Assembly: GCA_039180865.1 (NCBI GenBank)
Contig: JBCDCZ010000288.1
Coordinates: 1-5,896 of the forward strand
DNA length: 5,896 bases
Direction: 5' to 3'
Source: JBCDCU01 sp039180865
GTDB lineage: Bacteria; Pseudomonadota; Alphaproteobacteria; Rhizobiales; JACESI01
In this document: in pieces, positions 1 through 5,435 of the stretch
Numbering within the stretch: position 1 is the first letter of the stretch
Layout: each line of letters begins with the position of its first letter
Made by a program: the position numbers and the translations under genes
Notes under the pieces: generated by a model
The model's database searches: none
Told to the model about the DNA's origin: nothing
The model's input: only the letters and a program-made list of their open reading frames with translations

Positions 1-789
1 AAAGGCCGGACCACCGGAGTTGCCTTTGTTGACGGCTGCGTCAATCTGCAGGAAATCGTCATAAGGTCCGGCACCGATATCACGGCCGCGAGCCGACACG
101 ATCCCGGCGGTCACTGTCCCACCAAGGCCGAACGGATTGCCAATCGCGACCACCCACTCACCCACCCTGGTTTCGTCGTCAGTGAAGTCGACATAAGTGA
201 AAGTTTTGTTGGAATTCACTTTCAAAAGCGCGAGGTCGGTACGCGGATCGGCACCGATCAGATCCGCGTCGTAAGTGTTGCCGTCATCATCAATGATGGT
301 GAACTCGGTGCCTTTATCAATGACATGGTTGTTGGTCACCACAAGCCCGTCTTCCGAGATAAAGAAACCAGAGCCCTGACCGGTCGCAAAGCGGCGGCGC
401 TGCGGTGCGTTCTGACCACCTTCCGGTTGCGCAAAGCGGCGGAAGAACCGGTTAAAAGGATGATCTTCCGGAAGGTCACGAAAGCCTGGAATGTTCTCGA
501 ACGGATTTTCACCATTGTAGGTGAATGTGTTTGTCGCGACTTCGGAGCGGACCCTGACACTCACCACTGCCGGTGTCACACGCTCCACAACTTCCGCAAA
601 ACCGAGATTACGTTCGCCCTCAACCCGAACAGGCTCCGCGACGGCGGAACCGGACAGAGGCAGTGTGCCGGTCGCAACACCAGCGCCCGCAATGGCAAGT
701 GCCGCGGTACCGAGAATTAGCGTGCGAAAGCGTTTCTTGAAGGCCCCTTCATAAGAGGTTTGTTTCGTGTTCGTGTCAGTCGATGACAT
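1..789 (-). CDS. degP: DegP/HtrA-family periplasmic serine endoprotease (3' end beyond window)
   Basis: This is the N-terminal 263 residues of a Do-type serine protease that degrades or refolds misfolded proteins in the periplasm. The frame is open to the window edge. A basic stretch (KKRFR, about 18-22) precedes a hydrophobic segment (about 23-40), and a likely signal peptidase site follows AVA near residue 51. The trypsin-like domain shows the full catalytic triad: His155 in TNNHV, Asp185 in RTDLALLK and Ser258 in KGNSGGP. A Phe/Arg/Gln-rich loop (about 86-135) before the His motif matches the LA-loop position of DegP. The rest of the protease domain and the expected two PDZ domains lie outside the window. 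The ATG at 789 is chosen, but AGGAG (805-801) is 11 nt away. An in-frame TTG at 795 would sit 5 nt from it and is a real alternative. A 154-bp leader separates it from the hydrolase-OsmC gene, so it may have its own promoter. Family assignment is very secure; the exact paralogue (DegP or DegQ/MucD-like) is not. Confidence 0.95.
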   Translation of the reverse strand, partial: MSSTDTNTKQTSYEGAFKKRFRTLILGTAALAIAGAGVATGTLPLSGSAVAEPVRVEGERNLGFAEVVERVTPAVVSVRVRSEVATNTFTYNGENPFENIPGFRDLPEDHPFNRFFRRFAQPEGGQNAPQRRRFATGQGSGFFISEDGLVVTNNHVIDKGTEFTIIDDDGNTYDADLIGADPRTDLALLKVNSNKTFTYVDFTDDETRVGEWVVAIGNPFGLGGTVTAGIVSARGRDIGAGPYDDFLQIDAAVNKGNSGGPAF

Positions 790-844
790 GGTCAATGCAG
801 CTCCTGAGTTTCCAATAGTCCAGTGACTAAATGACGGCCCGATT

Positions 845-860
845 CATCAAGCGTTTGATG
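845..860. repeat. inverted repeat in degP leader, possible operator
   Basis: CATCAA-GCGT-TTGATG is a perfect dyad with 6-bp arms and a 4-nt centre. It lies about 55 nt upstream of the degP start, just downstream of the candidate -10 at 868-863, so it would overlap the predicted transcription start. It could be an operator or an mRNA leader hairpin. The arms are short enough to occur by chance. Confidence 0.3.
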
Positions 861-862
861 GA

Positions 863-891
863 AATATAGGAACTGCAAAATTACACGAACC
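863..891 (-). promoter_or_regulatory. weak candidate promoter for degP
   Basis: On the minus strand TATATT (868-863) could serve as a -10 element, with GGTTCG (891-886) 17 nt upstream as a poor -35. The surrounding CCTATATTT also resembles an RpoH-type -10, which would suit a heat-shock protease, but no clear CTTG -35 is present. This is pattern matching by eye only, and the -35 is weak under either reading. Confidence 0.22.
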
Positions 892-919
892 TTTCGGCCA
901 CATTAAACTTCTGTAATGT

Positions 920-934
920 CGCCGTCGGACGGCG
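920..934 (-). terminator. GC-rich hairpin after the hydrolase-OsmC gene, possible weak terminator
   Basis: A perfect 7-bp-arm inverted repeat, CGCCGTC-C-GACGGCG on the minus strand, starts 9 nt after the stop codon of the hydrolase-OsmC gene. As RNA it would form about 6 bp with a 3-nt loop. No U-tract follows (ACATTACAG comes next), so it is not a canonical intrinsic terminator. It may instead protect the 3' end or assist factor-dependent termination. Confidence 0.35.
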
Positions 935-943
935 GTTGCCCAA

Positions 944-2170
944 TTAACTGATCACTTCGGTAATCACAGCCGCGCCTTTCTCAAGCGTTCTGTGAACCGG
1001 GCATTTATCAGCAATTTCAAGGAGTTTCGCCCGCAACGCATCGTCGATCTCACCGGCAACGGAGATCTTGCGCTCAAAGCGGTCGATCTTCCCGCCCTTT
1101 CCGACGAGTTCCTCCGCGCAATCACGGCAATCATCCGCGTGAACTTTATTGTGGTTTACCTCAACGGAAATACGGCCAAGGTCGATTTTCTTGAAGTCGG
1201 CATACATTCTGAGCGTCATCGACGTGCAAGTCCCGAGTGACGCGGCAAGATAGTCGTACGGGCCGGGGCCGGTGTCGAGACCTCCAACCTTGACCGGTTC
1301 ATCTGCGAGAAGATGGTGTTTACCGGAACGCACTGCGTTTTGAAACTTTCCCTGCCCGGTCTCAGAAACAAGGACGCCACCGTCATGATCAATATCAGCG
1401 CTCTGTTCTCCGCCCACGAACCGGGTTACCCAGGCCGCAATCACCGTTGCGGCATAAGTCGCATCCTCTGGGCGCGTCAGCAGATGGTCCGCATTATCGA
1501 GTGAAACGAAACTCTTTGGGTGTTTGGCCGCTGAAAAAATATCGCCTGCGTTTTCGATCCCGACAGTCGCATCGACCGGTGAATGCATAACCATCAATGC
1601 TTTTTTCATCGAGGCTGCGCTTTCGGTGACACTTGTTTCTTTCAAGTCGTCGACGAATTGCTTCTTGATCGTAAAAGGCCTCCCGGCCAGTTCGACCGCG
1701 GCCTCCCCCTTCTCGTTGATCTCGTCGAGATGGGCACCGAAATTGTGAACGACGTGATAGGCGTCAGCCGGGGCACCGATCGTGACGACGGCCTTCACCT
1801 CCGGAATGTGTCCGGCGGCCGAGATGACTGCCGCGCCGCCTAGCGAATGACCGATCAGGATCGATGGCGCCTCAAAGGCGTCACGCATGAAATCGACGGC
1901 ACGCAGAAGGTCGCTGATGTTCGAGGAGAAATTCGTATTTGCAAATTCACCATCACTGGACCCGAGGCCAGTAAAGTCGAACCGAAGCACCGCAATGCCT
2001 TGAGCTGAGAGTTCGGAGGCAATACGCTTTGCGGCGAAAATGTCTTTTGAACATGTAAAGCAATGGGCAAAAAGGGCGTAGGCACGCACCGGCCCCGTTG
2101 GCAGATCCATTCGTCCGGCAAGTGCAAGACCAGACGATCCGTCGAAACTGACTTTAAGGGGGGAGGCCAT
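944..2170 (-). CDS. bifunctional alpha/beta hydrolase-OsmC fusion protein
   Basis: This 408-residue cytoplasmic protein joins two enzymes. Residues 1 to about 255 form an alpha/beta hydrolase with nucleophile Ser109 in GHSLGG, a candidate acid Asp200 (SPVD) and His229 (NADHLL). The oxyanion-loop region reads AHCFTCSKD, giving a CxxC at Cys37/Cys40. Residues about 270-408 form an OsmC/Ohr-type domain with Arg281, the candidate peroxidatic Cys315 (LGTCTSM) and the partner Cys390 (DKCPVH), as used in thiol-dependent reduction of organic hydroperoxides. It also has a second CxxC (Cys348/Cys351). The fusion is a known family, but its substrate is not established to my knowledge. The ATG at 2170 is chosen because AAGGAG (2184-2179) sits 8 nt upstream. 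An in-frame start at 2254 would add 28 residues with no recognisable motif and is rejected. The flanking leaders (186 and 154 bp) suggest a separate transcription unit. The domain calls are firm; the peroxidase role is inferred from family. Confidence 0.93.
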   Translation of the reverse strand: MASPLKVSFDGSSGLALAGRMDLPTGPVRAYALFAHCFTCSKDIFAAKRIASELSAQGIAVLRFDFTGLGSSDGEFANTNFSSNISDLLRAVDFMRDAFEAPSILIGHSLGGAAVISAAGHIPEVKAVVTIGAPADAYHVVHNFGAHLDEINEKGEAAVELAGRPFTIKKQFVDDLKETSVTESAASMKKALMVMHSPVDATVGIENAGDIFSAAKHPKSFVSLDNADHLLTRPEDATYAATVIAAWVTRFVGGEQSADIDHDGGVLVSETGQGKFQNAVRSGKHHLLADEPVKVGGLDTGPGPYDYLAASLGTCTSMTLRMYADFKKIDLGRISVEVNHNKVHADDCRDCAEELVGKGGKIDRFERKISVAGEIDDALRAKLLEIADKCPVHRTLEKGAAVITEVIS

Positions 2171-2178
2171 AATCTCTA

Positions 2179-2184
2179 CTCCTT
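2179..2184 (-). promoter_or_regulatory. ribosome binding site that fixes the hydrolase-OsmC start
   Basis: AAGGAG, 8 nt before the ATG at 2170, is the best Shine-Dalgarno match in the window. It decides in favour of the MASPLKV start over the longer frame beginning at 2254. Confidence 0.85.
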
Positions 2185-2318
2185 GGTTCGGAAACGAAAA
2201 GTGGTGCCGGCTGGGTCTAAATATCGGCGAGGACCCGATCACGCTATATCCCAACGCGACGACCCTCTGCCTGCAACTGGTGAAACTTCATTGAAATACA
2301 AGCCGGGAAATCGCGCAA

Positions 2319-2333
2319 CGCTTTTGAAAAGCG
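2319..2333. repeat. perfect palindromic hairpin after the lipoprotein gene, possible terminator
   Basis: CGCTTTT-C-AAAAGCG (minus strand) has perfect 7-bp arms. It begins 23 nt after the stop codon of the lipoprotein gene, where the regulator-kinase-lipoprotein unit would be expected to end. An outer CGCGC/GCGCG pairing could extend the stem with an asymmetric bulge. No U-run follows the 3' arm, so intrinsic termination is only possible, not shown. It could equally be an operator for the downstream hydrolase gene. Confidence 0.4.
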
Positions 2334-2356
2334 ATCACATTAGGGCGCGTTGACCG

Positions 2357-2815
2357 TTAGTTTGCTTCGACAAGGATCCAGGAGCCCTGATCGTCTCTAC
2401 AGGCAACATTGCGCACGGAACTGCGCGCGCCATTGTTTGGAACAATGTGGGTGATGTCACGACATCCCCGACCATTTACGGAGTAATCGGGGCCCGGAAC
2501 GACTTCACCGGCGGTGCCGGTGCGCGGATTACGCCAGGCAACGGCTGTGCCCGTTCTCCCATTGTCGAGTGCATCGGTCTGGGCTTTACGAGCAAAGGGC
2601 GCGTCATCCGCGGCGAGCAAGTTTCTGACGGCAGGCGACAGCCTCAATCCCAGATCTTCAGATTGTTGAACCGGCTCAGGTGGAGAACTGCGCCCAAATG
2701 TGAAGCCATCCGGGCCGATACACCCCGACAAGGTGAACGAGGCAGCCAAAAGCAGCGCAAGGCGTGACACCCGCGGGGCCAGAAAATCCGTTGTCAGGGT
2801 GCCCTTCCCACCCAT
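2357..2815 (-). CDS. small outer-membrane-type lipoprotein with C-terminal 17-kDa surface-antigen domain
   Basis: The 152-residue product has a lipoprotein signal peptide: a basic N-terminus with Arg15 and Arg18, a hydrophobic run (about 19-28) and the lipobox LSGC with the lipidated Cys32. A Pro/Ser-rich linker follows. Residues about 85-150 match the RT0821/Lpp0805 (17-kDa antigen, C-terminal) pattern: AVAWRNPRTGTAGEVVPG, then YSVNGRGCRD and VACRDDQGSWILVE. Cys118 and Cys139 could form a disulfide. The glycine-zipper segment found in the Rickettsia 17-kDa antigen is absent, so this is a C-domain-only variant. Its function is unknown; the family is associated with the outer membrane. The ATG at 2815 has GGAG (2826-2823) at 7-nt spacing and lies 12 nt after the kinase stop codon, so co-transcription and possibly translational coupling are likely. 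Lipoprotein call strong; family call good. Confidence 0.87.
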   Translation of the reverse strand: MGGKGTLTTDFLAPRVSRLALLLAASFTLSGCIGPDGFTFGRSSPPEPVQQSEDLGLRLSPAVRNLLAADDAPFARKAQTDALDNGRTGTAVAWRNPRTGTAGEVVPGPDYSVNGRGCRDITHIVPNNGARSSVRNVACRDDQGSWILVEAN

Positions 2816-2827
2816 CGGTGCTCTCCA

Positions 2828-4189
2828 TCAAGTTTCGGGGGCACCTGGAACCGGGAAGGTTAAGGTCGCCCTCAGGCCGCCATACTTCGAACGCGCCATG
2901 ACAAGGTCTCCGTCATACGCATTAACGAGATCGCGGACAATCGATAGACCGAGGCCGGAACCAGGCTTTTCCTGATCAAGCCGCTCGCCGCGCTTCACAG
3001 CGCGCGCCTGTTCGTCCTCCGTCATCCCGGGCCCGTCGTCTTCGATATCGATGACGAGCCCTCCTTCCTTTATTGAGCCTGAAACGTCAACCTTGGTTTC
3101 GGCCCACTTGCAGGCATTGTCGATCAAATTTCCGAGCGCTTCTTCAAGATCACGCACTTCACCGGCAAACTTCAAGTCGACTGGCAACGCTACCGAAATC
3201 TCCAACCCCTTATCACCATAGACCTTCCGCATTACCCGAACGAGCCCGTCGATGACCGGCTTGACGGGATGCGCCATGGTGAGAACGCCGGATCGAGCGA
3301 TAATCTGAGCGCGGTCGAGGTGGTAGTTCACTTGCGCCTGCATGGCATTGGTCTGCTCTTTGACCATCTGGGAGAGCGGTGTATCGATGCCATTTGCTTC
3401 ATTGCGCAAAACGCTGATCGGCGTCTTAAGAGCGTGGGCAAGATTGCCAACATGGGTGCGGGCGCGTTCCACGACTTTCTTGTTGAAGGCAATCAGCGCA
3501 TTGGTCTCGCTCACGAGCGTCTGGATTTCGCTCGGAAAACTTCCTTTCAGGTCCTCCGAACGTCCTTCGCGGATATCATTGAGACCTTGTGCGATCCTCG
3601 ACAATGGACGAAGGCCCCAGCGCACCTGTACAAATGTGGAGATTGCGAGAACAAGACCGAGGGCCGCAAGTGTGAGCGCGATACGCTGGCGAAACACGGC
3701 GATGTCGCGCTGAATATCGCTCGCATTTCCGGCAACGACAATCACTACCGGATCGCCACCATCTACGATAACGTCTCGAGCGATCATCCTCAGCGAGTTT
3801 TCTGCCGGGCCGGTCGCGTAGAAGGCAACCACACCATCTTCATTTGGCGTATGGTCGGACAGATCAATCGGCGGCAATTCTTCGGCGAAGAGTGATCGGG
3901 ACGCGAGAATGATTTCTCCATCGGCTTTCGCAAGATGCCAATACCACCCGGACAGGATGAGTGAAAACCTCGGTTCCGGTAAGGTAGGCGCTAGCATGCG
4001 CATCGGGTCGCCGGCTTCCGCCTGTGCTGCGACAAGGATCTTTAAATAGACGTTGAGGCGATCGTCGAATGCGCTCTCAACGCTGCGCTTATAGACCGCG
4101 GTCAGAAGAAAACCGGCAATGACGAGACCAAGCAGGCTCCACAAGACCGAGGAAAAAAGAAGCCTGAGTGCAAGGGAATTAGGAAGCAT
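2828..4189 (-). CDS. feuQ: FeuQ-like membrane sensor histidine kinase
   Basis: This is a 453-residue inner-membrane kinase that should phosphorylate the regulator encoded just upstream. In order it has TM1 (about 8-31), a periplasmic sensor region (about 32-167) containing LSGWYWHL near 79-86, TM2 (about 168-189), a HAMP-like linker (about 190-243), a dimerisation domain with phospho-acceptor His252 in NLAHALKTP, and an ATPase domain. The ATPase domain carries the N box (Asn354 and Asn358 in LGNLIDNACKWA), G1 DDGPGM (384-389) and G2 GSGLGLSI (410-417), all intact. The length, the WYW sensor motif and the ALKTP H-box fit the PhoQ/FeuQ group of rhizobia, where FeuPQ was linked to iron uptake in Rhizobium leguminosarum and to cyclic glucan export in Sinorhizobium meliloti. 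The actual signal here is unknown. Its ATG lies inside the last codons of the regulator gene (11-nt overlap), with only a poor ribosome site (GAGC), which points to translational coupling. Confidence 0.93.
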   Translation of the reverse strand: MLPNSLALRLLFSSVLWSLLGLVIAGFLLTAVYKRSVESAFDDRLNVYLKILVAAQAEAGDPMRMLAPTLPEPRFSLILSGWYWHLAKADGEIILASRSLFAEELPPIDLSDHTPNEDGVVAFYATGPAENSLRMIARDVIVDGGDPVVIVVAGNASDIQRDIAVFRQRIALTLAALGLVLAISTFVQVRWGLRPLSRIAQGLNDIREGRSEDLKGSFPSEIQTLVSETNALIAFNKKVVERARTHVGNLAHALKTPISVLRNEANGIDTPLSQMVKEQTNAMQAQVNYHLDRAQIIARSGVLTMAHPVKPVIDGLVRVMRKVYGDKGLEISVALPVDLKFAGEVRDLEEALGNLIDNACKWAETKVDVSGSIKEGGLVIDIEDDGPGMTEDEQARAVKRGERLDQEKPGSGLGLSIVRDLVNAYDGDLVMARSKYGGLRATLTFPVPGAPET

Positions 4190-4847
4190 CCGGCTCGCTC
4201 AACCGGTATCCCATGCCACGGACCGTCTCGATGATGTTGACACCAAGCTTCTTGCGCAGACGTCCCACAAAAACTTCAATCGTATTGGAATCGCGATCGA
4301 AATCCTGATCGTAGAGGTGCTCGGTCAGTTCAGTGCGAGAAATCACACGATCCGGGTGATGCATCAGATACTTTAAAACACGAAACTCGTGTGAGGTGAG
4401 CTTGATGACGTCGTTGCCGTTGGTTACCCGGCTTGTTTTGGCATCAAGACGGACTGGACCGCAGATGAACTCGTTCGATGCATGACCGCTTGCCCGACGC
4501 GTGAGTGCGCGCAGGCGAGCGAGGACTTCTTCCATGTGGAAGGGTTTGGCGACGTAATCATCAGCACCGGCATCAATTCCCTGAACCTTGTCGCTCCAGC
4601 GGTCACGGGCTGTCAGGATCAACACCGGCATGTTGCGCCCGTCACGCCGCCAGTCCTCAAGCACGCTGATGCCATCTTTGGTTGGCAGACCTATATCGAG
4701 AACGACCGCATCGTAGGGTTCGGTATCGCCAAGAAAGTGTCCTTCTTCGCCGTCTGCTGCCGTATCGACGGCATAACCGGAATCAGTGAGGGCGGTCACC
4801 AGCTGACGGTTCAGATCTTCATCGTCTTCCACGACCAAAATGCGCAT
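4179..4847 (-). CDS. feuP: FeuP-like OmpR/PhoP-family response regulator
   Basis: This 222-residue DNA-binding regulator has an N-terminal receiver domain (1 to about 116) with the acidic pair Glu7/Asp8, phospho-acceptor Asp51 (VLDIGLP), Thr79 and Lys101 (AKPF). All the switch residues are present. A C-terminal winged-helix domain follows (about 125-220), with SNTIEVFVGRLRKKLG as the recognition helix region and RGMGYRL in the wing. From memory, the stretch GEEGHFLGDTEPYDAVVLD and the motif YDQDFDRDSNTIEVF strongly resemble rhizobial FeuP proteins. The ATG at 4847 has GGAG (4858-4855) at 7-nt spacing. The gene follows the PepSY-like gene by 69 bp and overlaps the kinase gene. The likely targets include its own operon, since a tandem repeat of the kind this family binds lies upstream of the PepSY-like gene. 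The regulator class is certain; the feuP name is probable. Confidence 0.94.
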   Translation of the reverse strand: MRILVVEDDEDLNRQLVTALTDSGYAVDTAADGEEGHFLGDTEPYDAVVLDIGLPTKDGISVLEDWRRDGRNMPVLILTARDRWSDKVQGIDAGADDYVAKPFHMEEVLARLRALTRRASGHASNEFICGPVRLDAKTSRVTNGNDVIKLTSHEFRVLKYLMHHPDRVISRTELTEHLYDQDFDRDSNTIEVFVGRLRKKLGVNIIETVRGMGYRLSEPDAS

Positions 4848-4916
4848 GTCCCTACTCCGGTCTTGCTCTTATTTCACGATCTGCGCCCAAGGCGAACGCA
4901 ACAGAGATCTCTCAAT

Positions 4917-5249
4917 CTAGCGGCCAACAACCCGCCCGCTTCTTGCATCAGCCATGACCCGTGTCGCAGAGCCGTTCGATCTCAACACGGTCAGAATATA
5001 TACAAGGCGGTTGCCGCGGCGACAAAGATTTGCACCGACAACTTCCCCGCCGGTCGTGCGGCGGACGTTAGCAGATACACGGCTCAGAGGTGACGCCTGG
5101 CCGTTCTTTACGGCTTTGCGGGCCTCTGCCGGATTGAGGCAGGACTGGGCATGCGCATCCGACACGACCGGGCTAACCGGCGCGTTGACCGCACCAGCCA
5201 GGAAGATCAGGCAAAGCAATGCCGAGAATTTTTTCAAATACCATTTCAT
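4917..5249 (-). CDS. small exported PepSY-like protein, candidate modulator of the adjacent kinase
   Basis: The 110-residue product starts with a clear signal peptide: MKWYLKK, a hydrophobic core (about 8-21) and a cleavage site AHA-Q at about 34/35. The mature part is about 76 residues and strongly basic, with two cysteines (Cys37 and Cys76) that could pair in the periplasm. Its C-terminal half (LVYILTVLRSNG, then VMADARSGRVVG) has the strand-turn-strand pattern of a single PepSY domain. The gene lies 69 bp before the regulator gene in the same orientation. In Sinorhizobium meliloti a small periplasmic protein, FeuN, restrains the FeuQ kinase; this gene's position and export suggest an equivalent role, but sequence homology to FeuN was not tested. 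An in-frame TTG at 5270 would add 7 residues. The ATG at 5249 is preferred because it gives a compact signal peptide, although neither start has a good ribosome site. Confidence 0.82.
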   Translation of the reverse strand: MKWYLKKFSALLCLIFLAGAVNAPVSPVVSDAHAQSCLNPAEARKAVKNGQASPLSRVSANVRRTTGGEVVGANLCRRGNRLVYILTVLRSNGSATRVMADARSGRVVGR

Positions 5250-5273
5250 GCGCGGGAAAATGACGGACAATCA

Positions 5274-5290
5274 CTGAATGAATGCTGAAT
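5274..5290. promoter_or_regulatory. tandem repeat CTGAAT-N5-CTGAAT, candidate response-regulator binding site
   Basis: Two perfect copies of CTGAAT (ATTCAG on the gene strand) at 5274-5279 and 5285-5290 are separated by 5 bp, giving an 11-bp period, one helical turn. OmpR/PhoP-family dimers commonly bind direct repeats of this layout. The site ends 24 nt before the preferred start of the PepSY-like gene. Its upstream half overlaps a possible -10 (TATTCA, 5291-5286), although no good -35 was found. Autoregulation is inferred from layout alone. Confidence 0.4.
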
Positions 5291-5357
5291 AGGCCAAGAT
5301 GCGCTTTCGTAATGCTTCTTAGCACGCAAGAAGAAAGACGACAGCGTTAATTTAATC

Positions 5358-5384
5358 TTCAGTCCGGTATCCACATAGACTGAA
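5358..5384. repeat. 7-bp-arm inverted repeat upstream of the PepSY-regulator-kinase unit
   Basis: TTCAGTC at 5358-5364 and GACTGAA at 5378-5384 are perfect inverted arms separated by 13 bp. The dyad lies in the 186-bp gap between the YcgN-family and PepSY-like genes. The CTGAA core is shared with the tandem repeat at 5274-5290. No U-run follows on the minus strand, so a terminator for the YcgN gene is unlikely and an operator is more plausible. Confidence 0.35.
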
Positions 5385-5435
5385 CCGGGGAATGAAACGA
5401 CCGTTGCCATTCGTCGACATCAACAGGGCGCCGTG

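Noticed and set aside
325..720. 131-codon plus-strand open frame within the degP region
   Set aside because: It is antisense to the DegP frame that carries His155 and conserved flanking sequence; the composition is that of a shadow frame.
2205..2240. Possible tRNA-like remnant: minus strand ends in GCCGGCACCA with a GGGTC/GACCC pairing
   Set aside because: The loop is 14 nt rather than 7, no matching acceptor 5' half or anticodon arm is present, and no integrated element lies nearby.
2171..2254. 28-residue N-terminal extension of the hydrolase-OsmC protein
   Set aside because: AAGGAG at the correct distance supports the ATG at 2170, and the extension has no signal peptide or family match.
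3269..3895. 208-codon plus-strand open frame opposite the kinase gene
   Set aside because: It is fully antisense to a kinase with all catalytic motifs intact, has no ribosome site or recognisable domain, and its length is explained by the codon bias of the opposite strand.
4903..4912. AGAGATCTCT palindrome between the PepSY-like and regulator genes
   Set aside because: It is only 10 bp, without a loop or U-tract, and a terminator is not expected inside a probable operon; chance is the simplest explanation.
4482..5093. 203-codon plus-strand open frame opposite the regulator and PepSY-like genes
   Set aside because: It spans two well-supported minus-strand genes and the gap between them, and its translation shows no domain or signal.
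5250..5270. TTG start at 5270 for the PepSY-like protein
   Set aside because: No ribosome site precedes it and the ATG at 5249 begins a textbook signal peptide; it is kept only as a minor alternative.
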